Notes: generated from the sequence alone by a model not told the origin. A DNA stretch of 64,000 bases from [Phormidium] sp. LEGE 05292 (GCF_015207735.1 NZ_JADEWG010000008.1:1-64000), one strand, 5' to 3'; counted from the stretch's first letter, positions 45,767 to 55,982 are shown. Made by a program: numbers and translations.

Positions 45767-47158
45767 ATGGTACAACTTACACCAAATCCTAGTTATAGTT
45801 TGGCTATTCGCATTGAATTACCTAACCGGGCTGGAATGTTAGCCAGTGTAACCCAGGCGATCGCTTCTGTTGGTGGTAATCTAGGACAAATTGATTTAAT
45901 CGAGCAATCACGTCACGTTTCAATTCGAGAAATTACCGTTGATGCTGCCAGCTTGGAACAAGATGAGGAAATTATCCAAGCAGTCAAAGCACTCCCCGAT
46001 ATCAAAATTTTAGAAGTTTACGATCGCACTTTTAACCTCCATCGCGGCGGCAAACTCAGCGTCAACAGCAAAATTCACCTGAAAAGCCAATCTGACTTAG
46101 CAATGGCTTATACTCCTGGTGTAGGTAGAATTTGCACTGCGATCGCTCAAGACCCAGAAAAAGTTTACAGCCTCACCATTAAACAAAACACAGTGGCGAT
46201 CGTTACCGATGGTAGCGCCGTTTTAGGATTAGGCAATTTAGGCCCTGCTGGTGCATTACCTGTCATGGAAGGCAAAGCCATGTTATTCAAAGAATTTGCA
46301 GGTATTGATGCCTTCCCCATTTGCCTTTCTACCCAAGACCCCGACGAAATTGTTAAAACCGTGAAAAATATTGCCCCAGTCTTTGGCGGCATTAATTTAG
46401 AAGATATTGCCGCACCCCGTTGTTTTGAAATTGAAAGACGACTGCGACAAGAATTAGATATACCCGTATTTCACGATGACCAACATGGTACTGCGATCGT
46501 TAGTTTAGCTGCCTTAATTAACGCCCTAAAATTAGTCAAAAAATCCTTATCAGAAGTTCGCATTGTCATTAACGGTGCAGGTGCAGCTGGTATTGCCATT
46601 GCCCGCTTACTGAAAAAAGCAGGCGCAGAAACTATCTGGATGTGTGACTCTAAAGGTATTCTCTCCCAAAATCGCACCGACCTCAACGAAGAAAAACGCG
46701 AATTTGCCGTCAAAGCCCAAGGTTCTCTGGCTGGAGCTCTCCAAGGCGCAGACATTTTCCTTGGCGTTAGCGTACCTGGCGTTCTTACCCCGGAAATGGT
46801 CCGATCGATGGCAAAAGACCCAATTGTTTTTGCAATGGCTAATCCCATTCCTGAAATTCAGCCCGAATATATTGTCTCAGATGTTGCCGTCATCGCCACA
46901 GGTCGCAGCGACTACCCAAACCAAATTAATAATGTTTTAGCCTTTCCGGGCGTATTTCGTGGTGCCTTAGACTGTCGCGCCACCACCATCACCACCACCA
47001 TGTATTTAGAAGCTGCTTATGCCATTGCTTCCCTAGTCAATCCCTCAGACCTCAGTCCAGAACAAGTTATTCCTTCTGTGTTTGACAAACGAGTTGCCAC
47101 TGCTGTTGCGAGTGCAGTTCAACAAGCCGCACGTCTAGAAGGTGTTGCTCGTTCTTAA
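45767..47158 (+). CDS. NAD(P)-dependent malic enzyme with N-terminal ACT domain
   Basis: Decarboxylates malate to pyruvate. 463 residues. The N-terminal ACT domain (about 10-85; SLAIRIELPNRAGMLASVTQAI) suggests allosteric control by an amino acid. The malic core has YTPGVGRIC, LGNLGPAGALPVMEGKAMLFK, HDDQHGTAIV and the NAD-binding GAGAAGIAIARLL. Catalytic Tyr and Lys positions are present. ACT-fused short malic enzymes are common in cyanobacteria. It is monocistronic, followed by an inverted-repeat end. Confidence 0.93.
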   Translation: MVQLTPNPSYSLAIRIELPNRAGMLASVTQAIASVGGNLGQIDLIEQSRHVSIREITVDAASLEQDEEIIQAVKALPDIKILEVYDRTFNLHRGGKLSVNSKIHLKSQSDLAMAYTPGVGRICTAIAQDPEKVYSLTIKQNTVAIVTDGSAVLGLGNLGPAGALPVMEGKAMLFKEFAGIDAFPICLSTQDPDEIVKTVKNIAPVFGGINLEDIAAPRCFEIERRLRQELDIPVFHDDQHGTAIVSLAALINALKLVKKSLSEVRIVINGAGAAGIAIARLLKKAGAETIWMCDSKGILSQNRTDLNEEKREFAVKAQGSLAGALQGADIFLGVSVPGVLTPEMVRSMAKDPIVFAMANPIPEIQPEYIVSDVAVIATGRSDYPNQINNVLAFPGVFRGALDCRATTITTTMYLEAAYAIASLVNPSDLSPEQVIPSVFDKRVATAVASAVQQAARLEGVARS

Positions 47159-47200
47159 TATTAAAGCATCACGGAAAAACTCTGTTTCTGGGTAATCATC

Positions 47201-47236
47201 CTACAATTCGCTGCTACCTGATGTGGCGAATTGTAG
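47201..47236 (+). terminator. Inverted repeat after the malic enzyme gene
   Basis: CTACAATTCGC and its exact complement GCGAATTGTAG flank 14 bases. It lies 42 bases after the stop, with no T-tract, so it may act bidirectionally or not at all. Confidence 0.45.
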
Positions 47237-47367
47237 ATATCAAATCAATTCTTAATTTTGATTCATCTGCATTAATCTGCGGTGAAAAATCTGAGAGCGA
47301 TCGTTTTTGCTAGAAGTCCGATCGGAAAGTACTCGATCGAGCTAAAGCCGCATTTTGCGATCGCACT

Positions 47368-47727
47368 CTACAAAGCCAAAGTTTTCACCTGAAAAATTTG
47401 CTGATATTTACTGAGAATTTTCTCATATTCCTGTGATTGACCAACACCCCGCAACTGACGCAAATAATTTTCTACTAGTAACCTAGCATCAGCACGTCCC
47501 ACAGGTTCCACGAAAATTTCAGTACCATTGATAGTAATGACAAAAAACAGCCGCATTGCATAAATAGTCGTGAACAATTCCTGATTATCTTGCAATGGAC
47601 AAACGCCATAAAGTAAACCAAAAGTCGGATGGTTTAAGTAATTTTCTGTAGTTTCACTTACATTTGCCCTCAGAGGACTAATCTCATCAAGCAGAGCATT
47701 AAACTTATTTTTGTGAAAGATAACCAA
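47368..47727 (-). CDS. Conserved hypothetical protein
   Basis: 119 residues, soluble, no membrane helix. VSETTENYLNHPTFGLLYGVCPL and FFVITINGTEIFVEPVGRADARLLVENYLRQLRGVGQSQEYEKIL are the regular parts. It looks like a small alpha/beta protein of a cyanobacterial family I cannot name. It is transcribed alone, with a long AT-rich upstream region. Confidence 0.65.
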   Translation of the reverse strand: MVIFHKNKFNALLDEISPLRANVSETTENYLNHPTFGLLYGVCPLQDNQELFTTIYAMRLFFVITINGTEIFVEPVGRADARLLVENYLRQLRGVGQSQEYEKILSKYQQIFQVKTLAL

Positions 47728-48263
47728 AGGAAACCACCTTTTTAATTATTACTGAAGATAGATGCTAGCTGTAAAGCTTAATTAATTTATTTTCCCATTT
47801 ACCAGACTTAATAGCAATAGACACATATTAATTTTATGCAATTAATATATACTTATTAGTAAAAAAAATAAAATAACTTCATAAATTTAATAGTAGTTAC
47901 TCTACCTGACTAGGTAGAGGGTTAATCTTAGCTAGCTAAAGGAAGATGCACTAGATAAGCTCATAGATAGAGCTTATATTTTCCCAAATTTGCAACAATA
48001 TTAATAAATTCTGCTTTTTCATCATCACCACTGAATTTTTATTTTTTTGACATCTTCTATATTGTTTTGTTATTATCGTCACTGCTTTATCGGAACCAAA
48101 AGGTAGACCGTTGCCGGAAAATGCTCAAGTTTAACTGTATATAATCCCAGATTTTGGCTCAAGGCGCAAAATCTTTAATTGCTTTAGGGGAAAAGGGTAA
48201 AGGGTAAGGAAATATCCAACCCCTAACCCTTTTCTCTTTCCCTTTTTACTAGGAGTATTAATC
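47728..48263. other. 536-base AT-rich intergenic region
   Basis: Divergent spacer. It includes a seven-base hairpin (TCTACCT with AGGTAGA, 47911-47928) and, at 48185-48246, an imperfect inverted repeat (AAAGGGTAAAGGGTAAGG against CCTAACCCTTTTCTC words). AGGAG lies before the ATG at 48264. No RNA gene is recognised. Confidence 0.5.
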
Positions 48264-49751
48264 ATGAACCCAGTACAAAAATTAACCATTAAAAAGAAAC
48301 GCTTAACTGGAAAACTGTTATTTGAAAGAGTGATGGCAGCGATCGTCCTACTCAACTTCACACTAGTAATATTTGATCTGACATACATATATTGGCGTAA
48401 TTTCTGGCTCCAGGGTAATCTCAGACTGGTTAATTTAACAATTAACGTTCCTTTACCCCCTATTACTAAATGGTACGATCCAGTTAAAGGTATTGAACCT
48501 CATCGAGACACAGCAAGTTATCTAAATACAGTAGACCAACTAAAACAACAAATATCACAAACAGGTTTACAGTCTCCAGAAGTAAAAAAATTGTTAGCAG
48601 ACTTGCAGCTTCAAAGCGTAGAAATGATCGAAACAAATCCTTTTGCAGTGGCTAACAAAACAGGTACATTAGAAAAAATTAAAAATCGGATGCGACGGCA
48701 TCTCGATAATGACTCTGCTAAAGAATCATTTCGAGAATTTTGGAGCTATTCATTCTTATCACAAAGAGGTTGGGAAGAGGAATTAGCTTATTTTAAAAGA
48801 CAAATTCAACCATTAATTGAAACTAATTATTTCCGTCCCATTGGCGAAAACGGTCAACCAGTTGATTTTTTCTTTGAACGCATTGATTGGGTATTTTTCC
48901 TGATTTTTAGTCTTGAATTAATCGGAAGAGTAATATATATTAGTCGCAATAATAAAGGCGTAAGTTGGCGAGAAGCAATTCTTTGGCGTTGGTATGACAT
49001 TTTCCTCCTCTTACCATTTTGGCGACCTTTAAGAATCATTTCAGTTTACATGAGGCTCAAACAATGTGAAATCAAGCGATTTGATAGGTTTCAACGACAA
49101 GTTAACCAGCTTTTTATTGCTAATTTTGCCGAAGAAATTATTGAAGTAGTGGTAGTGGGAGTAATTAATCAAATCCAAGATTCCATTCGCCAGGGAGATT
49201 TAAGAAATTGGTTATCTCAATCTCAAAATCGCACTTATATAGACCTCAATAATACCGATGAAGTTGCAGAAATTAGTAACATAGTTACCAGATTAGCTGT
49301 TTACAGAATTTTTCCTAAAGTTCAGCCAGACATTGAACTATTACTCCAGCATAATATAGAAAGCGTGCTGCAAAATTTACCAGCTTACCGCAGTGTTCAA
49401 GCTATTCCCGGATTAGCCAACTTACCCAAACAATTAACCGAAAGATTAGTTGCCGAAATTTCCCAAGCCACATATCAAGGTTTAACATCTGCGATCGAAG
49501 ATCCAGTAGGTGCGAAACTATCAGGAAATTTGGTAAATCATTTAGGGGAAGCGATCGCCCAAGAACTAAGAAACCAACATACCATAGAAAGAATTCAGAG
49601 CTTACTGATTGATATGCTCGAAGAAATCAAAATAAACTACGTCGAACGCCTATCTCAAGAAGATATGCAACAAATTATTGAACAAACCAGACAACTGCGC
49701 CAGAGAACAGCACCAAAAGCAGTAGAAATCCTTCCCTATAAACAAATATGA
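48264..49751 (+). CDS. Multi-helix membrane protein with a voltage-sensor-like segment
   Basis: 495 residues. Helix one is at about 24-48 (AAIVLLNFTLVIFDLTYIYW). After a soluble stretch of 150 residues, helices near 200-226 (WVFFLIFSLELIGRVIYI) and 234-266 follow; the latter reads ILWRWYDIFLLLPFWRPLRI then ISVYMRLKQ. Acidic-plus-Arg helix followed by an Arg-spaced helix recalls S2-S4 of ion-channel voltage sensors, but there is no pore motif. The C-terminal 220 residues are soluble and helical. It is a conserved-looking protein I cannot name; ion-transport involvement is inference. Confidence 0.75.
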   Translation: MNPVQKLTIKKKRLTGKLLFERVMAAIVLLNFTLVIFDLTYIYWRNFWLQGNLRLVNLTINVPLPPITKWYDPVKGIEPHRDTASYLNTVDQLKQQISQTGLQSPEVKKLLADLQLQSVEMIETNPFAVANKTGTLEKIKNRMRRHLDNDSAKESFREFWSYSFLSQRGWEEELAYFKRQIQPLIETNYFRPIGENGQPVDFFFERIDWVFFLIFSLELIGRVIYISRNNKGVSWREAILWRWYDIFLLLPFWRPLRIISVYMRLKQCEIKRFDRFQRQVNQLFIANFAEEIIEVVVVGVINQIQDSIRQGDLRNWLSQSQNRTYIDLNNTDEVAEISNIVTRLAVYRIFPKVQPDIELLLQHNIESVLQNLPAYRSVQAIPGLANLPKQLTERLVAEISQATYQGLTSAIEDPVGAKLSGNLVNHLGEAIAQELRNQHTIERIQSLLIDMLEEIKINYVERLSQEDMQQIIEQTRQLRQRTAPKAVEILPYKQI

Positions 49752-50117
49752 ACCCCAACAATCAAAACACCAGAGTCAGCTGACTCAGTGCAAGCAAGAC
49801 TTTAGCTAATCGGTAAGTTAGAATACAATCAAGATTGCGCTCGGCGTGAAAGTACAACCAAGAAGCATTCTGAAATAAAAGCAGAGCGCAGAGGTATCTT
49901 GGTAATACTGGCGCTATCTCTCATAAGTGAGAGCAGGAAAGTAGGGGCGGGTGAGAGCAGATATGTTTGCGTTTCTCACAGATAATCTCTCAGCAAAACC
50001 CTCCCTTAAGTAATCGGTTCCCCTAATCCTCGGAAGTCAACCGTGGGATTTTGTAGAAGGAAAAATTCTTTCATGGGAAGTGGGTATTTGCCCCACTTTT
50101 TTTATTGGAGTTGACGG
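49752..50117 (+). promoter_or_regulatory. Structured 366-base leader of the rimP-nusA-ylxR-infB cluster
   Basis: Several stem-loops stand in a row: GAGTCAG/CTGACTC at about 49771-49784, CTCTCA/TGAGAG at about 49918-49933, and GTGAGA/TCTCAC at about 49951-49979. An intrinsic terminator is at 50078-50106. GTGGG at about 50043 could compete for the terminator's CCCAC, as an antiterminator would. The region could instead hold a separate small RNA. Confidence 0.6.
50078..50106 (+). terminator. Intrinsic terminator directly ahead of rimP
   Basis: AAGTGGG and CCCACTT flank TATTTGC and run into seven T. Only about 12 bases separate the T-run from the rimP ATG, and GGAG sits between, leaving no room for a promoter. 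Confidence 0.88.
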
Positions 50118-50579
50118 ATGACTCATCCCTTAGTACCACAAATTATCGAAATCGCTAACCCCATCGCTGAAGCCTTAAGCTTAGAAGTTGTGGGCGTAGT
50201 ATTTCATACCAACCAAAGCCCTCCCGTGTTGCGAGTAGACATTCGTAATCCTGTGCAAGACACTAGTTTAGATGACTGCGAACGGATGAGTCGGGCTTTA
50301 GAAACCAGTTTAGATGCCACAGGCGTAATTCCAGACGCTTATGTACTGGAAATTTCCAGTCCGGGAATTTCTCGCCATCTATCCAGCGATAGAGAGTTTA
50401 TCTCCTTTAAAGGATTTACAGTACTCGTCAATACATCTGAACCTTATGAAGGCAAGAGTGAGTGGCGAGGAAAACTGATCAAGCGAGATGACGCATCAGT
50501 TTACTTGAACCAAAAAGGACGGGCTTTCGCCATTCCCCGCCCCTTGATTACTAGGGTGCAACTGGAAGAGAAAGAGTAG
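50118..50579 (+). CDS. rimP: Ribosome maturation factor RimP
   Basis: A 153-residue factor for 30S subunit maturation. Characteristic parts are [41 protein letters not shown] and [24 protein letters not shown] is eight bases before the ATG. It is the first gene of the rimP-nusA-ylxR-infB cluster, an order conserved from E. coli to cyanobacteria. A terminator immediately upstream suggests that its transcription depends on read-through. Confidence 0.97.
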   Translation: MTHPLVPQIIEIANPIAEALSLEVVGVVFHTNQSPPVLRVDIRNPVQDTSLDDCERMSRALETSLDATGVIPDAYVLEISSPGISRHLSSDREFISFKGFTVLVNTSEPYEGKSEWRGKLIKRDDASVYLNQKGRAFAIPRPLITRVQLEEKE

Positions 50580-50733
50580 CAATTTTCGATTTTAGATTGC
50601 CGATTTTCGATTTTTGATCGTACATATACGGTCGCTAAATGAAAGTTGGGGAATCGATTGCATATCGCCAATCTAAAATTCACCCACCAGAGTGTCACCT
50701 CGGAAAAACAAATAAATCGGAGGCTTTTTACTT
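50580..50733. other. 154-base rimP-nusA spacer
   Basis: It carries tandem AT-rich words of the type CGATTTT(A/T)GAT near 50587-50620. CGGAGG lies before the nusA GTG. No gene is seen. Confidence 0.5.
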
Positions 50734-52032
50734 GTGACGATCGTTAAATTACCAGGACTAAAAGACTTAATAGAAAGTATTAGTCGAGAACGTAACTTAC
50801 CCAAACATTCCGTTAAAGAAGCACTGCGGGAAGCACTTCTTAAAGGATACGAACGTTATCGACGCACACAAAACATGGATCGACGGCACTTCGACGACAA
50901 CTACTTCGACAACTTAGAAGTCGAACTAGACGTAGAAGAAGAAGGCTTTCGAGTTCTCGCCACTAAAAGTATTGTGGAAAAAGAAAAACTCAGCAGCCCC
51001 GATCACGAAATAGCCCTTGAAGAAGTTAAAGAAGTTGTAGAAGAAGCCCAACTAGGCGACACCGTAGTATTAGATGTAACACCAGACCAAGGCGAATTTG
51101 GGCGCATGGCAGCGATCCAAACCAAACAAGTACTCTCCCAAAAACTGCGAGATCAGCAACGAAAGTTGATTCAAGAAGAATTCCAAGACTTAGAAGGAAC
51201 AGTTTTACAAGCCAGAGTCTTGCGATTTGAAAGGCAATCAGTAATCCTCGCTGTCAGCAGTAACTTTGGTCAACCAGAAGTCGAAGCCGAACTACCCAAA
51301 CGGGAACAGCTTCCCAACGACAACTACCGCGCCAACGCCACCTTTAAAGTATTCCTGAAAAAAGTTCGGGAAGGCCCGCAAAGAGGCCCACAACTGCTAG
51401 TATCCAGAGCATCTGCCGGATTAGTAGTTTACCTCTTTGCCAACGAAGTCCCAGAAATTGAAGACGAAGTGGTACGGATAGTCGCCGTAGCTAGGGAGGC
51501 TAATCCGCCCTCACGTTCCCTTGGCCCTCGGACTAAAATAGCAGTAGATACGTTAGAAAGAGACGTAGACCCGGTAGGTGCTTGCATCGGCGCTAGAGGT
51601 TCCCGGATTCAAGTAGTAGTTAACGAATTGCGGGGAGAGAAAATCGACGTAATTCGCTGGTCGCCAGACCCAGCTACCTACATTCAAAATTCCCTCAGTC
51701 CAGCTAGAGTGGAAGAAGTGCGGTTGGTTAACCCTGAAGGTCGGCAAGCTCACATTCTCGTGACCGAAGATCAACTAAGTTTAGCTATTGGCAAAGAAGG
51801 GCAGAACGTTCGTTTAGCAGCCCGTTTAACTGGTTGGAAAATCGATATTAAAGATATTGCCAAGTACGACGCAGCGGCAGAAGACCAAAAAATTGCTGAG
51901 GCATTAGCTAAAGGACAAGCAGCCAGCATTGATGCCGAGAGAGAAGATAGCATCAGAATCTACAGCTTGGATGGCGACGCAGAAGAAACAGACTACGATG
52001 AAGAGACATCTGTGCCAGAAGATGAAGAATAA
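50734..52032 (+). CDS. nusA: Transcription termination/antitermination factor NusA
   Basis: 432 residues from a GTG preceded by CGGAGG. The NusA N-terminal domain (about 1-125), the S1 domain (about 135-205; LEGTVLQARVLRFERQSVIL) and two KH domains (GACIGARGSRIQVVVNELRGEKID near 280 and LAIGKEGQNVRLAARLTGWKIDI near 350) are all present. The tail is acidic. NusA tunes pausing and termination, and in E. coli it represses its own operon leader; the leader terminator ahead of rimP would allow similar control here. Confidence 0.97.
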   Translation: MTIVKLPGLKDLIESISRERNLPKHSVKEALREALLKGYERYRRTQNMDRRHFDDNYFDNLEVELDVEEEGFRVLATKSIVEKEKLSSPDHEIALEEVKEVVEEAQLGDTVVLDVTPDQGEFGRMAAIQTKQVLSQKLRDQQRKLIQEEFQDLEGTVLQARVLRFERQSVILAVSSNFGQPEVEAELPKREQLPNDNYRANATFKVFLKKVREGPQRGPQLLVSRASAGLVVYLFANEVPEIEDEVVRIVAVAREANPPSRSLGPRTKIAVDTLERDVDPVGACIGARGSRIQVVVNELRGEKIDVIRWSPDPATYIQNSLSPARVEEVRLVNPEGRQAHILVTEDQLSLAIGKEGQNVRLAARLTGWKIDIKDIAKYDAAAEDQKIAEALAKGQAASIDAEREDSIRIYSLDGDAEETDYDEETSVPEDEE

Positions 52033-52034
52033 GA

Positions 52035-52409
52035 GTGAAACCTAACTATCGACGTTGTATCAGTTGCCGAAAGGTAGATTTAAAGTCAAATTTTTGGCGG
52101 ATTGTGAGAGTCTATCCATCCCGGCAGGTACAATTAGATGAGGGCATGGGGCGATCGGCCTATCTTTGTCCCCAAGCAACCTGCCTGGAAACAGCCCAGA
52201 AAAAAAATCGCTTAGGTAAGACATTAAGAGCAACCGTACCCCCAGAGCTATATCAAGCCTTATGGCAACGTTTATCCAATCAGCCTGTACAAGCGAATCC
52301 TACAACCCCAAAACTATCAGCATCCGATTCGGCAATAGATGATGGCTACTGGGACAAATGGACAAGGAGACCAGGGGACAAGGAGACTAGGGAACAACAA
52401 GAAAATTAA
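52035..52409 (+). CDS. ylxR: YlxR/DUF448 RNA-binding protein
   Basis: 124 residues from a GTG two bases after the nusA stop, so translation is probably coupled. The core is RRCISCRKVDLKSNFWRIVRVYP, then GRSAYLCPQATCLETAQKKNRLGKTLR, the DUF448 pattern with paired cysteines and basic surface. The E. coli and Bacillus proteins bind nucleic acids. The last 20 residues (from DKWTRRPGDKE) are encoded by GGGGACAAGG-type repeats, the inverse of the CCCCTTGT units seen elsewhere; this tail is probably a recent extension. Confidence 0.93.
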   Translation: MKPNYRRCISCRKVDLKSNFWRIVRVYPSRQVQLDEGMGRSAYLCPQATCLETAQKKNRLGKTLRATVPPELYQALWQRLSNQPVQANPTTPKLSASDSAIDDGYWDKWTRRPGDKETREQQEN

Positions 52410-52843
52410 CCTTGAGCCTTTTTTCCCTTGGAGCCATTCTTCCCGGAAAATCAGTTACCTCATGCCTGGGTAATGGGTGCCAGAATAGTAAAAGTCATAA
52501 TTAAACAACAAATGGAGTTAAATAATCAGCCATAACAATCACATTTAAGAAAAATTTGGTGCAAGATTAGAAGAGTGGGTGTGAAGCGGAAAGCGAATCG
52601 CCTTGGAGCAATCCGGCTATTTGACGGACGGAGGCAAAAACAACTACTTTAGAAGTTGGATCTGATTTATTAACTTATCTCAGGAGCCAGAGTCAAGTAA
52701 AAAGCCAAACTGGTTTTTCCTTGGCAGCACCAACACTATTTGAACACCGCCAAAGGAGGCAGCGTTCCAATGATGTAAACAACTATCAAAAACAGTGGCT
52801 CAAAAGAGAGTTACCACTGGTAGGATTCAAGGGGAAAGCGTGG
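52410..52843. other. 434-base ylxR-infB gap
   Basis: Unusually long for this operon. It holds a possible small hairpin (GCCAA with TTGGC near 52708-52729) and CCTTGGAGC/CAGGAGCC words. The frame is open from 52721 but the first 41 codons look unlike IF2. An internal infB promoter or leader is likely; I cannot place it. Confidence 0.5.
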
Positions 52844-55800
52844 ATGAACAACGGCAAAGTCAGAATTTACGAGTTATCACGGGAATTGAATTTGGAAAAT
52901 AAGGATATCCTTGCTATTTGCGACCAGCTGCGAATTCCGGTAAAAAGCCATAGCAGCACCATTCCAGACGCGGATGCAGAACGCATTCGCTCCTTAGCTG
53001 CGGAAAAATACACCGCTCAGCATTCTTCTCCAACTAAAGAGGTAATGAATCGCGTCTCAACATCAGGTTCCAGAAATAACCCCAACTTACAACTTAGCGC
53101 TAATGCGCCCGGTTCGGGAGCTAAACCTAGTGCTCCCAAAAAACAACAGATTTTAGGAATTCGCCAGCATCAGGAGATCTCAAACAACCCAGGCAAGCCG
53201 CAGGGGGCAACAGTGGCAATCCCCCCCAAATCGCCAGTGAACAATCAGCCAACGCAGTCATCCGTAAAACCGACAGCGCCGAACAAACCAGTACGTCCCA
53301 ATCCCCAACCGGAGACGATCGCTAAAGAAGCAGATACGGATACGGAAACATCGGATGATAAACCGGATGGTAAACTCAAACAATTACAGAATCCACCCGT
53401 CACGCCTCCGGTAGCACAAAAACCCAAACTAGTTGAACCACCGTCCAGACCAAGTGCGACTAGCCCTAACACGCCGCTGCCAACACCAAGTCGGCCTCAA
53501 CCTCAACAACCGCAAAAAGCGCAGACAGTTGAGCAGCCAAAGGCAGACCAACCTAAGAGCGAGCAACCCCGGAAAAAACTCAAACCAGTAGGGCAAACAA
53601 GGGATCGGCAAGAAAGACCCGAAAAAGTTGCCCCTACAGGTGAAAAACCAAATCGAGCTTCTGCTGCGGCACCGCTCCCAGCAATACCAGAACTGCAACG
53701 CCCTAAACCGCCAGTCAGACCAACTGCGCCAGCAGCACAGAAATCTCCAGGGAGAACTGTAGGTGAAGAAGATATAGAAACCGCAGTAATAGATGAAGAT
53801 TTAGATGTCAAACCGCGCAGTAAGGCAGATAAAGAACTGAAGCGGCCTGTTGCAATACCGCCCAGGACAGCACCGAAGAAAAAGAAATGGGAAGAAGAGG
53901 AAGAAGAACAACCGCAAAAGGCTGCCAAACTGGCTGGTAAGGGTAAACGCAGCAAGCAAATCATTGATGAAGACGAAATTGATTTCGACGATCCAGAACT
54001 CGATGCTTTAGCTCCGGCGATTCAAGTCAGTTTGTCTGTAGCTCGTCCACCAAAGCCGAAAGCTGCCAAACCATCTCAACCCGTACCAGCTGCTACTTTA
54101 CCAACAGCCAGAACTAAACCTTCACGAGATGGAGGAAGTGCTAGTCGAGCCGCAAATAATAGGCGCAATCGTGAAGAAGCAGCACCAGAACGTCCGCAAA
54201 AGCTAGTATTGACGGGCAATATGACCGTGCAGGAACTAGCCGCAGCTTTGGGAATCGCAGAAACGGAAATCATCAGAAAGTTATTCATGAAGGGAATAGC
54301 CGTTAATCTGACCCAAAATCTGGATATGGCTACCACAACGATGGTGGCAACCGAACTGGGTGTAGAAGTAGAAACTGCTCAGAAGCAATCGGAAGCTACT
54401 AAAGGTAGCGAGATGATTGATGCTGAAGACCTGGAATACCTAGAGCGTCGTCCTCCAGTAGTTACCATCATGGGTCACGTAGACCACGGTAAAACCAGCT
54501 TGTTGGATGCGATCCGAGCTAGCAAAGTGGCTCAGGGAGAAGCAGGCGGCATTACCCAGCATATTGGTGCTTACCACGTAGATGTTCAGCATAACGGCGA
54601 AACTCAACAAGTGGTCTTCCTGGATACTCCTGGTCACGAAGCCTTTACTGCAATGCGGGCGCGGGGAGCCAGGGTAACAGATATTGCTGTGTTAGTAGTA
54701 GCTGCTGATGATGGGGTACAACCACAGACAATTGAAGCAATTAGTCACGCCAAAGCTGCGGAAGTGCCAATTTTGGTGGCAATTAACAAGATTGATAAAC
54801 CAGAAGCACAGCCCGATCGCGTTAAACAAGAATTAACCGAATTTGCTCTAGTCCCAGAAGAATGGGGCGGTGACACGATTATGGTGCCTGTGAGTGCCAT
54901 CCAAAAAGAAAACTTGGATACACTGCTGGAAATGATTCTGCTGATTGCTGAAGTAGATGAAAACCTATTGGCTAACCCGAATCGGGCAGCTAAAGGTACT
55001 GTAATTGAAGCTAACCTGGATAAATCTAGAGGGCCAGTGGCTACCCTGTTAGTCCAAAATGGTACTTTACAAGTTGGTGATATCCTAGTAGCAGGATCGG
55101 CCTTTGGTAAAGTTCGAGCAATGATTGACGATCGCGGTCAGCGTGTCGATGCCGCAACTCCTTCCTTCGCCGTAGAAGTCTTAGGTTTGGGTGACGTTCC
55201 GGCAGCAGGTGATGAGTTTGAAGTCTACCAAGATGAAAAGAAAGCTAGACTAACTGCCGAAGCACGCGCCGAAGAACAACGGCAATCTCGCTTGATGCGC
55301 GGTGTGACTCTGACTACCCTCTCGGCTCAAGCTCAAGAAGGAGAACTTAAAGAACTCAACTTGATCTTGAAAGCAGATGTTCAAGGTTCTCTAGAAGCAA
55401 TTATCGGCTCATTACAACAACTGCCGCAAAATCAGGTACAAATTCGTATCCTGTTAGCTGCACCAGGGGAAGTTACGCAGACAGACGTTGACCTAGCCGC
55501 AGCTAGTAATGCTGTAATTATTGGCTTCAACACTACCCTGGCTAGTGGCGCACGCCAAGCTGCCGACCAAGCAGGTATTGATGTCCGCGAGTACAACATC
55601 ATCTACAAACTCTTGGAAGATATCCAAGGAGCGATGGAAGGCTTACTGGAACCAGAATTGGTGGAAGAACCCCTTGGTCAGGTGGAAGTCCGGGCTGTCT
55701 TCCCTGTGGGTCGAGGTGCGGTTGCTGGTTGTTATATTCAATCTGGCAAGGTGATCCGTAACTGTAAAGTGCGGGTACGCCGCAATAACCAAGTGATTTA

Positions 55801-55966
55801 CGAAGGCTCTTTGGATTCCTTGAAACGGATGAAGGAAGATGCTAGAGAAGTCAATGCCGGATTTGAGTGCGGTGTTGGGATCGATAAGTTCAACGACTGG
55901 CAAGAAGGTGACATTATCGAGGCTTACCGCATGGTGACAAAACGCCGTACTTTGACTGGCAGTTAG
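52844..55966 (+). CDS. infB: Translation initiation factor IF-2
   Basis: 1040 residues from the [24 protein letters not shown], the conserved IF2 start, with GGGGA upstream; 41 more in-frame codons exist upstream but are not IF2-like. Residues about 60-470 are Pro/Gln/Lys-rich and poorly ordered, typical of cyanobacterial IF2. The GTPase domain starts near 540 with GHVDHGKT (about 543-550), then DTPGHEAF and NKIDKPEA. The end (domains III and IV) has [19 protein letters not shown] and [16 protein letters not shown]. It guides initiator tRNA to the 30S subunit. Confidence 0.97.
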   Translation: MNNGKVRIYELSRELNLENKDILAICDQLRIPVKSHSSTIPDADAERIRSLAAEKYTAQHSSPTKEVMNRVSTSGSRNNPNLQLSANAPGSGAKPSAPKKQQILGIRQHQEISNNPGKPQGATVAIPPKSPVNNQPTQSSVKPTAPNKPVRPNPQPETIAKEADTDTETSDDKPDGKLKQLQNPPVTPPVAQKPKLVEPPSRPSATSPNTPLPTPSRPQPQQPQKAQTVEQPKADQPKSEQPRKKLKPVGQTRDRQERPEKVAPTGEKPNRASAAAPLPAIPELQRPKPPVRPTAPAAQKSPGRTVGEEDIETAVIDEDLDVKPRSKADKELKRPVAIPPRTAPKKKKWEEEEEEQPQKAAKLAGKGKRSKQIIDEDEIDFDDPELDALAPAIQVSLSVARPPKPKAAKPSQPVPAATLPTARTKPSRDGGSASRAANNRRNREEAAPERPQKLVLTGNMTVQELAAALGIAETEIIRKLFMKGIAVNLTQNLDMATTTMVATELGVEVETAQKQSEATKGSEMIDAEDLEYLERRPPVVTIMGHVDHGKTSLLDAIRASKVAQGEAGGITQHIGAYHVDVQHNGETQQVVFLDTPGHEAFTAMRARGARVTDIAVLVVAADDGVQPQTIEAISHAKAAEVPILVAINKIDKPEAQPDRVKQELTEFALVPEEWGGDTIMVPVSAIQKENLDTLLEMILLIAEVDENLLANPNRAAKGTVIEANLDKSRGPVATLLVQNGTLQVGDILVAGSAFGKVRAMIDDRGQRVDAATPSFAVEVLGLGDVPAAGDEFEVYQDEKKARLTAEARAEEQRQSRLMRGVTLTTLSAQAQEGELKELNLILKADVQGSLEAIIGSLQQLPQNQVQIRILLAAPGEVTQTDVDLAAASNAVIIGFNTTLASGARQAADQAGIDVREYNIIYKLLEDIQGAMEGLLEPELVEEPLGQVEVRAVFPVGRGAVAGCYIQSGKVIRNCKVRVRRNNQVIYEGSLDSLKRMKEDAREVNAGFECGVGIDKFNDWQEGDIIEAYRMVTKRRTLTGS

Positions 55967-55982
55967 CTGAAAGTGTAAAGTT

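Noticed and set aside
46471-46848. 125-residue minus-strand frame inside the malic enzyme gene
   Set aside because: Antisense shadow of a well-supported coding sequence.
49752-50117. 6S RNA, tmRNA or RNase P RNA upstream of rimP
   Set aside because: I could not match the conserved cores of tmRNA or RNase P RNA, and no long 6S-type rod with a central bubble is evident. A leader or unknown small RNA is the safer description.
53503-53964. 153-residue minus-strand frame inside infB
   Set aside because: Antisense shadow of the Pro/Lys-rich low-complexity part of IF2.
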